From Ascidia mentula (lineage: Eukaryota > Chordata > Ascidiacea > Phlebobranchia > Ascidiidae), in NCBI GenBank assembly GCA_947561715.1, contig OX387199.1:17241001-17305000 (forward strand): a stretch of DNA of 64,000 nucleotides. Direction: 5' to 3'. The notes below the pieces were generated by a model that made no database searches, was not told the DNA's origin, and worked only from the letters and a program-made list of their open reading frames with translations. Shown here one piece after another: positions 37,250 through 47,570 of this stretch; within the stretch, counting starts at the first letter, position 1; every line of letters starts with the position of its first letter. Position numbers and translations under genes: made by a program.

Positions 37250-37815
37250 TATTTATCTCAATAAAACCTTTCAATCACATTACTCGATGGTTTTGCGATG
37301 GCAAATTGCAACACACTTTTTAAATAACAAAAATAGGAATGCAATTGTAAAATTATACCAAATATAATTATTTTGTAGAAAAGAAAATCAAAGAAATTTA
37401 CACGAGGTAGGATTGAAACCAATGCAGAAAAAAATGGACTGACTGAGCGATAAACGTTGCTAGGTCTCATATCGTAAAAAAATGCATGTATACAGATGCA
37501 TATATGTGATAGATGGTTTGCCACATGCCTGGTTGCCAGTCCAACAATTACATGGTTGGTATAGCTGTGCTCTCTAAAGTAAGAGGGCTGCATAATAATG
37601 ATTTTTTTAACAGTTTTAAAAGAGGATGACAGGCATTTCTGGGCTTTTGGAAGAGCCATCCGGCTGCAATGGACGGAAAATCGAAAAATAACCAAACACA
37701 ATCAAAAATCAAAACGAAACACATTGCATCACATTTATACACTACTACGAAGGTGCACAAAGTCTAAGTCACAGTTGAAAAAAGACAAAAAAATAGTGTT
37801 GTGTACAGGTACCAA
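37250..37815. repeat. Left flank of satellite-bearing element, paralogous to 62660-63244
   Basis: High similarity along the whole stretch, including GGTTTGCCACATGCCTGGTT. Both copies contain a minus-strand tRNA-like segment (GGTTTCAATCC with an upstream CGCTCAGTCAGT), possibly an old SINE. Confidence 0.8.
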
Positions 37816-37829
37816 CCCAGCAAACAATT

Positions 37830-38430
37830 TGACGTAATTTCTACGTAGATTTCGGGTTGCGTTTTGGTCTAATCTACGTAGTGTCGGAATGTTTTTTTTA
37901 CGTAAATCTGTCGACTCGAAACTACGTCTTCAAAACGTTTTCAAAAACGTCAACCACAGACGTAGAAATGACGTTCTGTACAGTAACGTTCAAAACCAAC
38001 GTTGGCTGGACATTCGTTATAACATTACTTTTACGTAATACTGTCGACTCGAAACTGCGTCTTGAAAACGTTTTTGAAAACGTCAACCACATACGTAGAA
38101 ATGACGTTCTGTACAGTAACGTTCAAAATCAACGTTGGCTGGACATTCGTAACAACGTTATGTTTACGTAGAAATGTCGACTCGAAACGATGTTTTCCTG
38201 ACGTAGCTGTTTACGTCGCGAAAGGACATTTGTTTTACGTTACATTTTACGTCACAGGATTCGTCTATAAAACGTTTACGCGAATGTTTCTTCAACGTAA
38301 AAACATTGACTACTGTGACGTTGTTTAGCCATAGTTTCGGAACGTTGGGCTAACGTTGCAATTAACGTCTAATCTGACAACGATCTGACGATTTTGAAAC
38401 GTTCTTTCAACGCCAGATATACCTTTCAAA
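37830..38430. repeat. ACGT-rich left arm with ~134-base repeats
   Basis: GTCGACTCGAAAC recurs at about 37909, 38043 and 38178, with AACGTT/ACGTAGAAATGACGTTC blocks between. The repeats become degenerate toward the interior. Confidence 0.75.
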
Positions 38431-38439
38431 AAATTTAGA

Positions 38440-39300
38440 TTTTGTTAATTAATAATTTTTGATTTATCTTACCAACGCCTGCACAATAAGCACCACCTGC
38501 AGTTTGTCAACATAAAATAATTTATTAAAATAATCCCAGCACAACAATACTATGCTAAATCCGTCAATATGAAGACAGTGGTGTCGTATAATCCGCTGCT
38601 GGAATAGGGGTACTGCAAAAACAAAGCAAGAATATCACCAATCAATATAATTAAAGTTTTATACAGCAGTGTCACACACTAAGACACAGTTTTAAAATTT
38701 ACACAAAAACATACCCTTTAAAAGTCGCCACATTGCCTTTCTCTCCGCATTGCCTTCTCGGTGCATGCTTAAAAAAACAACCCACTTCCTTTTGATTTCT
38801 TGGGGGCAGAATGTAGTTTTTCGGCAAGCTCCTGTAAAAATGGAAATTTAACTTTAAAGTGCATTAAACAAGCCGTGACATGTACCGCAGTACCGGGACA
38901 TAATATGTTATACCCATAGCAAGTATTATCTGGAAAAAAGATTTGTATACTCTATAATTATAATTTAACACCCTATAGTTGATTTAAATAATCCGCTACA
39001 AGTTCATTATTATGGTATCCAGACAAAACCAGCACCTACTTATTCATTTGTCCTGTGGGTGTTTCGTTTTTTTCCACATTCCCAGAAGTACCGCCGAGAA
39101 AATAGAATATCTAAAATCAGGTTTTGGTGTAAGATTTAAAACACATGTCTTTGATAATTTTGGAACCAACGTAACTGTACATGAAATATGAAAAATAGCA
39201 ATATATACAATACAACGATAAAGTTAAATTACCTTTACTTTCTGTAGGTTCCTTGTCCTGCTTTTCAGAATGATTCTCATGGAACTTTTGAACTTAACAA
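38440..39300 (-). CDS. Possible multi-exon cargo gene inside the element
   Basis: Minus-strand pieces have plausible splice sites. An exon at about 39109-39015 ends before GTAGGT. A second at 38833-38718 lies between TTTTTACAG and GTATGT and is open in the matching phase (LPPRNQKEVGCFFKHAP). A third begins after TTTTTGCAG at about 38611 and stays open to near 38440. An upstream exon at 39298-39240 could not be joined in frame. I recognise no domain, and cDNA-level support is absent. Confidence 0.3.
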
Positions 39301-40009
39301 ACAAATAATTTCACACCAAAGCCATTTACAAACGATTAAGCTGCAAAACAATCCAAGTACATTAAAGGCCAACAACAAACACAACATTTGCTAAATAGAA
39401 GCAAACAAAATATATGTTGTAAGGGTATGCTATCATAGTATAATACTATAATATCATCTGATGCTATTTCTGTTTCTGACATGTCAAAAGACTGGAGGAT
39501 ACCAATAAGTTTGATTTGACTCGCAGCCAATACCAATAATATATCCCTCCCGAGAGGAATCCAACGGTACTTTGAAAAACTTTCCCGCCAACCGGCTTCT
39601 CTCCCACAAGCCGCGGCAAGGGCAGATAGCGCTAAATTTTCTTTCACGAACATGTGAGGTATGCGGTGCGTTGACTTGCCGAACTGTGACCACACGCTGT
39701 GGCAAATCCATAAGGGACGAACTATAGCGAGGTCGGTGGACAGTCCCAATTAATCACAGTGTGTGTGTCAAAGGGATGTAGAATTTGTCGAACTGTGTAC
39801 GGGACAAATACTGCGCATATGACGTTAATATTTGCAAATCATCACTCTAAAAACAACTGACCTTGCCCCATTTCCTAAAAACAGATGTTTAGAAGCATCT
39901 ATAAAACCACACAAAGGCCTTTCCATCACGTTTACGTTTTCTTTTGCAATTTTGGAAAGACTTGTCCTTCACTATCCTGCGATGCAAAATTATGCACAGT
40001 ATTACAACA

Positions 40010-42370
40010 CTCTGTTTTGAGTTGAATTACAAAAACCGCTTTCTTTTAAATGGCTTTTAAGATCGAAACGACTAAGCATTGCTACGTGCGCAGACAATAG
40101 CCGACCGCGACGGTCGTGCCTTGTCTTTAAACAAGTTGTCAGTCCCCCATTCGTTTGTTTCAACTTCAATCGAAATCAAATTTTGCACATTATTAGAACA
40201 CTCTATTCTGAGTTAAACTGCAAAAACCGCTTTCTTTTAATTGGAATGGCTTTCAAGAGCGAAACGATTAAGCATTTCAATGGGCCGGTCATTAGCAAAG
40301 CGCGCCGGTCGTGCCTTGTCTTCAAACAAGTTGTCAGTCTCCTATTCGTTTGTTTCAACCTCAATCGAAATCAAATTTTGCACATTATTAGAACACTCTA
40401 TTTTGAGTTGAACTGCAAAAACCGCTTTCTTTTAATTGGAATGGCTTTCAAGAGCGAAACGGTTAAGCATTTCAATGGGCCGGTCATTAGCAGAGCGCGC
40501 CAGTCGTGCCTTGTCTTTAAACAAGTTGTCAGTCTCTCATTCGTTTGTTTCAACTTCAATCGAAATCAAATTTTGCACATTATTAGTACACGCCATTTTG
40601 AGTTGAACTGCAAAAACCGCTTTCTTTTAATTGGAATGGCTTTCAAGAGCGAAACGGTTAAGCATTTCAATGGGCCGGTCATAAGCAAAGCGCGCCAGTC
40701 GTGCCTTGTCTTCAAACAAGTTGTCAGTCTCCCATTCGTTTGTTTCAACTTCAATCGAAATCAAATTTTGCACATTATGAGAACATGCTATTTTGAGTTG
40801 AACTGCAAAAACCGCTTTCTTTTAATTGGAATGGCTTTCAAGAGCGAAACGGTTAAGCATTTCAATGGGCCAGTCAATAGCCGAGCGCGACGGTCGTGCC
40901 TTGTCTTTAAACAAGTTGTCAGTCTCCAATTCGTTTGTTTCAACTTCAATCGAAACCAAATTTTGCACATTATTAGAACACTCTATTTTGAGTTGAACTG
41001 CAAAAACCGCTTTCTTTTAATTGGAATGGCTTTCAAGAGCGAAACGGTTAAGCATTTCAATGGGCCGGTCATTAGCAAAGCGCGCCAGTCGTGCCTTGTC
41101 TTCAAACAAGTTGTCAGTCTCCCATTCGTTTGTTTCAACTTCAATCGAAATCAAATTTTGCACATCATTAGTACATGCTATTTTGAGTTGAACTGCAAAA
41201 ACCGCTTTCTTTTAATTGGAATGGCTTTCAAGAGCGAAACGGTTAAGCATTTCAATGGGCCAGTCAATAGCCGAGCGCGACGGTCATGCCTTGTCTTTAA
41301 ACAAGTTGTCAGTCTCCCATTCGTTTGTTTCAACTTCAATCGAAACCAAATTTTGCACATTATTAGAACACTCTATTTTGAGTTGAACTGCAAAAACCGC
41401 TTTCTTTTAATTGGAATGGCTTTCAAGAGCGAAACGGTTAAGCATTTCAATGGGCCAGTCAATAGCCGAGCGCGACGGTCGTGCCTTGTCTTTAAACAAG
41501 TTGTCAGTCTCCCATTCGTTTGTTTCAACTTCAATCGAAACCAAATTTTGCACATTATTAGAACACTCTATTTTGAGTTGAACTGCAAAAACCTCTTTCT
41601 TTTAATTGGAATGGATTTCAAGAGCGAAACGGTTAAGCATTTCAATGGGCCGGTCATTAGCAAAGCGCGCCAGTCGTGCCTTGTCTTCAAACAAGTTGTC
41701 AGTCTCCCATTCGTTTGTTTCAACTTCAATCGAAATCAAATTTTGCACATTATTAGTACATGCTATTTTGAGTTGAACTGCAAAAACCGCTTTCTTTTAA
41801 TTGGAATGGCTTTCAAGAGCGAAACGGTTAAGCATTTCAATGGGCCAGTCAATAGCCGAGCGCGACGGTCGTGCCTTGTCTTTAAACAAGTTGTCAGTCT
41901 CCCATTCGTTTGTTTCAACTTCAATCGAAACCAAATTCTGCACATTATTAGAACACTCTATTTTGAGTTGAACTGCAAAAACCGCTTTCTTTTAATTGGA
42001 ATGGCTTTTAAGAGAGAAACGGTTAAGCATTTCAATGGGCCGGTCATTAGCAAAGCGCGCCAGTCGTGCCTTGTCTTCAAACAAGTTGTCAGTCTCCCAT
42101 TCGTTTGTTTCAACTTCAATCAAAATCAAATTTTGCACATTATTAGAACACTCTATTTTGAGTTGAACTGCAAAAACCGCTTTCTTTTAGTTGGAATGGC
42201 TTTCAAGAGCAAAACGGTTAAGCATTTCAATGGGCCAGTCAATAGCCAAGCGCGACGGTCGTGCTTTGTCTTTAAACAAGTTGTCAGTCTCTCATTCGTT
42301 TGTTTCAACTTCAATCGAAATCAAATTTTGCACATTATTAGTACACGCTATTTTGAGTTGAACTGTAAAA
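40010..42370. repeat. 195-base satellite array, about 12 units
   Basis: Units share GCAAAAACCGCTTTCTTTTA and AACAAGTTGTCAGTCTCCCA at 195-base spacing. Two unit types differ at linked sites (CATTAGCAAAGCGCGCCAG versus CAATAGCCGAGCGCGACGG) and largely alternate, giving a 390-base higher-order repeat. The first unit is degenerate and the last is cut off. Confidence 0.95.
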
Positions 42371-42964
42371 ACCTATGTGCAAAACGAATTCTGGACTTTC
42401 ACTCTCATTTTGAATGTAATCGCTCTCTGTAATGGGAAAGTCCGTATTTTAGGTGTTTGTTTGATTTCAAAGAAAGCAAATTTAGCAGTTTTGTGAAATC
42501 CAATCCTGAAAAGTTTCCTATTGCACTAGAATTGACGCGAAGGGAGTCGGTCGACGTTGAGCAAAGGAATATCTGAAGCGTAAACAATTGTCAGATTTTG
42601 ACTGATAAAACCTTTTTCCCATGTGAAACGTTTGCGGCCAAGATTTAATGGCTGCATCAACGGGGGATAACGCGCCAAGAGTTTAAGCGAATGCGAAAAT
42701 GATTTTTGTTCTTAACCCAGATAGTTTGTTTGTAATTTAACTTTCTGAATGATGAATCAAAAGCGTGTTAATAACAATGTCTAGCCCACTTCGCCTCAAA
42801 TATTAACGATATTTGACAACACTCTTATCTGGCCTATCTTGTCAATAATAATATCCTGCTAAAATACTCACAATTATATTTTTTTAAATATATCAAATTA
42901 ACATTTTCGCTACGTTTTACGGAACGTAAGAATACAGGAACTAGGACTTTCCGAAAACAAGGTT
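42371..42964. other. Spacer between the two satellite arrays
   Basis: Unique sequence between the 195-base and 71-base arrays. I see no ORF or motif of note, apart from the onset of ACGT-containing blocks near 42917. Confidence 0.5.
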
Positions 42965-44330
42965 AACATTGACGTGCAATTGTGGTCGCATTCGGGTTGC
43001 ATCGAAACGTATCAAATCAACGTCTTTCTTACGTTAACATTGACGTGCAATTGTGGTCGCATTCGGGTTGCATCGAAACGTATCAAATCAACGTCTTTCT
43101 TACGTTAACATTGACGTGCAATTGTGGTCGCATTCGGGTTGCATCGAAACGTATCAAATCAACGTCTTTCTTACGTTAACATTGACGTGCAATTGTGGTC
43201 GCATTCGGGTTGTATCGAAACGTATCAAATCAACGTCTTTCTTACTTTAACATTGACGTGCAATTGTGGTCGCATTCGGGTTGCATCGAAACGTATCAAA
43301 TCAACGTCTTTCTTACGTTAACATTGACGTGCAATTGTGGTCGCATTGGGGTTGCATCGAAACGTATCAAATCAACGTCTTTCTTACGTTAACATTGACG
43401 TGCAATTGTAGTCGCATTCGGGTTGCATCGAAACGTATCAAATCAACGTCTTTCTTACGTTAACATTGACGTGCAATTGTGGTCGCATTCGGGTTGCATC
43501 GAAACGTATCAAATCAACGTCTTTCTTACGTTAACATTGACGTGCAATTGTGGTCGCATTCGGGTTGCATCGAAACGTATCAAATCAACGTCTTTCTTAC
43601 GTTAACATTGACGTGCAATTGTGGTCGCATTCGGGTTGCATCGAAACGTATCAAATCAACGTCTTTCTTACGTTAACATTGACGTGCAATTGTGGTCGCA
43701 TTCGGGTTGCATCGAAACGTATCAAATCAACGTCTTTCTTACGTTAACATTGACGTGCAATTGTGGTCGCATTCGGGTTGTATCAAAACGTATCAAATCA
43801 ACGTCTTTCTTACGTTAACATTGACGTGCAATTGTAGTCGCATTCGGGTTGTATCGAAACGTATCAAATCAACGTCTTTCTTACGTTAACATTGACGTGC
43901 AATTGTAGTCGCGTTCGGGTTGTATCGAAACGTATCAAATCAACGTCTTTCTTACGTTAACATTGACGTGCAATTGTAGTCGCGTTCGGGTTGTATCGAA
44001 ACGTATCAAATCAACGTCTTTCTTACGTTAACATTGACGTGCAATTGTAGTCGCGTTCGGGTTGTATCGAAACGTATCAAATCAACGTCTTTCTTACGTT
44101 AACATTGACGTGCAATTGTAGTCGCGTTCGGGTTGTATTAAACGTTTCAAATCAACGTCTGGGTTACGTCAATAATTACGTGCAAATATGGTCGATTTGG
44201 GGTTTTCTGAAACGTATCGAAGTTACGTCCCAGTTACGTTAAAATTTACGTACATAAATAGTTGCATTAAGGTTTTTATCTAACGTATATAGTGAACGTT
44301 TTACTTACGTTATTTATGACGTACTTTTTT
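42965..44330. repeat. 71-base satellite array, 17 good units plus decayed ones
   Basis: AACATTGACGTGCAATTGT recurs every 71 bases from 42965 to 44101, each time with CGAAACGTATCAAATCAACG. Left units read GGTCGCATTC and right units AGTCGCGTTC, so variants are spatially sorted. From 44150 to 44330 the units are recognisable only by ACGT spacing. Confidence 0.95.
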
Positions 44331-44472
44331 GGTGAAGACAACGTTCATTACTAACGTCAGTGTTACCAACTTTCATACGACGTTTAGTTTGAAAATTACC
44401 TGGTATGCAACCAATTTTCGACTTTCCAGCGACGTTGCGAACGTCGAAACTACGTTGTGTGTTTGCTGGGAA

Positions 44473-44836
44473 ACCATATAAAGAATACAACAGACTACAA
44501 ACAAAAGCTATAAAAACATGACGTTTTCTTAACTTGGAGTAAACTGCGATAAAATTTGAAAAGTAAGTACGTTTCACTAGAACCTGCTTCAAAAATTTTA
44601 AGTACAAAAATGCGGACAACGTAAAATTTCGCAAAAATTATAAAATTCTTCAACCAACCGTAGCTCCACAAATGCGTACGTTTTCTGTTCACGGAAATTC
44701 TACCGGAGGTAAAAGCAAACGAGATATCGTTGCGGAAAATTATGTTAACTTGACTTGGTTACTGTAAAGTTACCTAAACCAGCAAACCACGTTTACCACA
44801 CACTAAAATGTATATTATGTAGTATTGAGCAAAAAG
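44473..44836. repeat. Right flank of satellite-bearing element, paralogous to 63260-63636
   Basis: Matches the third locus directly, including CAACCAACCGTAGCTCCACA. Together with 37250-37815 it reconstructs the uninterrupted locus seen at 62660-63636. Confidence 0.8.
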
Positions 44837-44859
44837 CATCACGCGTCAAATATTCTTTC

Positions 44860-45500
44860 AGCATGTTCGAATTCGTGATTTTTACGCTCCTTGCAACCGA
44901 CGGCAAGTGTGTACTAGTTAAGACCATTTTCCGCGTAACTTTAAATGGGCCTTTCCACTGCGGAAGCAGCTTGTTGTTGGGTCAGCGCCACGTACGTGTC
45001 TTGGTTTTCCTATCGAATATCTTTTGTATCGTTGCCTTACTGGCCAACGCCAGTGTGGTCTGTAATTTTCCCCGCAGGTCGATGGATACAACTTCTTCAT
45101 CACTTTCGGTGTTCGTTCATATTTCTTTTAATATTGTCAACAGGCCGCGAACCGATCTCTCGTAAATCAATTCGAAGGCGAAAATCCAGTTGACACTTGC
45201 GGAACATCACGGTACGCAAAAAGCAACGCGTTAATAAACATGTTCCAATGTTTGGATTCATCGCAACACAGGCGTTTTAACCCCTTTAAAGTACCGTTGT
45301 ACTTCTCCTCGAGACCGTTGCACATCGCGTGGTTGTCAGGTGTTTAATCATTAGAAGTCGGTTGACTTCTGGAATGCAATCTGATCAAAACTGTGTACCC
45401 AAGTCGCTCAAGATTTCGTCTGGGATTCCGAGGCGACTATACATGTCAACCATAGTGCCCCAGCAACTGCTTCTGTAGACATTGATTGCAAATCAACCGG
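44860..45500 (-). pseudogene. Ty3/Gypsy-type integrase remnant, copy B
   Basis: Counterpart of 23780-24400 with the same core-end region (INALLFAYRDVPQ in one frame), broken by frameshifts and stops. It shows no flanking LTR. Confidence 0.6.
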
Positions 45501-45609
45501 TACCTTGTGTTACGTAGTCTATCAGCGTAAAATACTTTCCAAATCTTATACTACTAATAATTTCCAGCATTTTTTTCACTGGTCCAAAGTATGTCTTCCT
45601 TGCCAAATG

Positions 45610-47570
45610 TTTTGCAACCAATTGTTTATTGACTTTAATTGAATTTTATTCATCATTTGCATTAAAAACTACATGAAGTTATCAATTTTTATCCAAGTAA
45701 TTTTAAAAACTGTTTGTCCCATTGAAGAAGAAGAAAGTGACCGACAGAAAGGTAAAACCGAAGCCTGCAATGTGCGTAACTCAAAGTTAAACAAGGGGAT
45801 CGAAATCGTGCATATATGACATAACCGTTATGCGTAAAAGCGGGTTTGTACCAAACAATAGCACAAGAATAACAATTGTAAAACGATTTCTGCCATACTA
45901 CCAAATTACCAGTGTTTTTACAATCAATAGAAAAAATTATGACATCATCAAACATTCGAGTTCGATCAAATTTGCATATTTTTCCCCTGCGGCCCAGGCA
46001 CTATTCCAAACACATAAATAATATACAAAAAAGCATCATCAGCATTTGGGCGGATCTAACACACCTGCTGAATACGAGAGATGCCCGGAATGTGAAATCC
46101 AATGTGATTTGAGAAAAAATCTACAAAAATGTGAAAACAATTACGACGATGGAGAATAAGCACAAAAACTGACGTGGGCACCGATAAAACCATAAAGGTC
46201 ATAAAATCGAGCAGAATTTTTTGTGTATTGCTCACGGTCTTGTAGGTAAATACCCGTTGCTCTGGGAAACTTAGCGAGCACTGGTGACTGTGCAATATCT
46301 TGTTGTTGATTTTGCTAAGGCACGATAAAAAAACGTTCGTTTTGATGCAGTAGCTCCGCGCCCAAAAATATCATATGTACAAGTAACTTGTCGATGACGT
46401 TTACCAAAATATGAAGCAAAGAGTTAGCAAAAAACAGTGAAAGCTGAAATTCAAAAGATTATTTACATGCTGTGGGCTAATGTACAAGCTTGCATTGATA
46501 ACATGATGGAAAACAGCAACTTAATATATACAGACGAATCGTAGCGAAATGTGGTCACAGCGATGTGAGTTTGAAGAGTTTGGCATAGCTACACATCGAA
46601 ATCGTAGCGATAATGAAGAACATTTATCAATAGTGACGAGGCATGTACGGACTAGATGGTATACAATGGCCACCCGTTGCTGTTTGGGCCCACAAAAATT
46701 TTGACGCTCGAATTTTTTGATCGCAGATTCACAACGAAATACAGCGATTTGGCCGCAACGACAATAAGAGTACGTTCTTTACCATAAAAAAGTATAATGA
46801 CACTACGGTATATATCCCGCCAACTTGTACCAAATCCGCAAGAGCCAATGATCGATATTTACGTCTTTCTGCATGGCAAGTAGGGCATTCAACAAAGTCA
46901 GGGTGACGACAACCATAATATTAATTTTTAAATACACAGGAATACCAATATACACAGCTTTTAGTACGGGAGTTCAGTTTACTCGCTTCGGTAAGATACG
47001 GACGTGGTATAACAGATCAAATCGACTCTAGTCCCATGAAACGTTTCCTTAAATATTTTTACAGAGGTTACAGAAATGGTAGCGGCTACTGGCAAAGAAT
47101 GGACACTAAATCTCATAACCCATTCAAGCCTAAATATTTCTACGCACACTTCAGTAAGCCGTTGGTCGCTATAGGCCAAACATCTATACAAAATTTTACA
47201 CACACACTAATAGGCAGCTTCATGTACTATGACGTTTGATAGTGCGAGGCTAGCCACAAACCAGTCAGGACATTTGCCCAACATCAAGCGCTACGACTTT
47301 TGTGTTTGATATTGCACAACTTGCTACACGGCGAAGAATACTGCGGCATGTTTCCACCAAACTATACAGTTCTGGGTGGCCTGAAAATAAAATCACTCGA
47401 TTACCATTGTTAAAAATCTAATCCTAACCCCAAATGCCTATGATCATATACTCACAGCAGTTATACATATCAAATTGAATTTTTTTGCATGATCGTAATA
47501 TTTTTTGTTATTTTTAGAAGGAAATGCACATGATCCGAATTTCCTTCAACAAAACTTGTAATTCTTACTA
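45610..47570 (+). mobile_element. Unclassified repeat module downstream of IAP-B
   Basis: Counterpart of 24560-26580. The frame from 45830 stops with TAA at the same codon where copy A has TAG, then continues in frame through the CPECEIQCDL motif. The frame at 47036-47239 (68 codons, starts MKRFLKYFYRGY, ends MYYDV) is intact here. Confidence 0.45.
47036..47239 (+). CDS. Small unrecognised ORF of the repeat module
   Basis: Encodes 67 residues with a basic, aromatic N-terminus and an intact stop. Copy A (from 26085) keeps the first 25 residues and then shifts frame. The function is unknown, and it could be the C-terminal part of a larger mobile-element protein. Confidence 0.3.
   Translation: MKRFLKYFYRGYRNGSGYWQRMDTKSHNPFKPKYFYAHFSKPLVAIGQTSIQNFTHTLIGSFMYYDV

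Larger units (their letters stand above)
37816..44470. mobile_element. 6.65 kb transposon-like element carrying satellite arrays
   Basis: It begins with CCCAGCAAACA and ends with the inverted TGTTTGCTGGG-like sequence. The arms are rich in ACGT. In order it contains degenerate ~134-base repeats (37830-38430), a unique part with possible exons, the 195-base array, a spacer and the 71-base array. The paralogous site near 63255-63270 joins the two flanks without it. No transposase was recognised, so it is presumably non-autonomous. Confidence 0.75.

Noticed and set aside
39336..39749. 137-codon minus-strand ORF inside the satellite-bearing element
   Set aside because: Overlaps a second open frame on the same strand and has no motif or clear junction; at most part of a possible cargo transcript.
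40183..42432. 749-codon open frame
   Set aside because: It is the 195-base satellite read through. The unit length is divisible by 3 and lacks stops in this frame, and antisense frames are also open in every unit. No codon-level constraint is visible.
42982..43889. Series of 60-65-codon ORFs in the 71-base repeat
   Set aside because: Identical frames recur once per repeat unit and overlap each other; they follow from the repeat, not from genes.
42965..44150. CRISPR-like regular array
   Set aside because: The whole 71-base unit is repeated with no unique spacers, and the context is eukaryotic.
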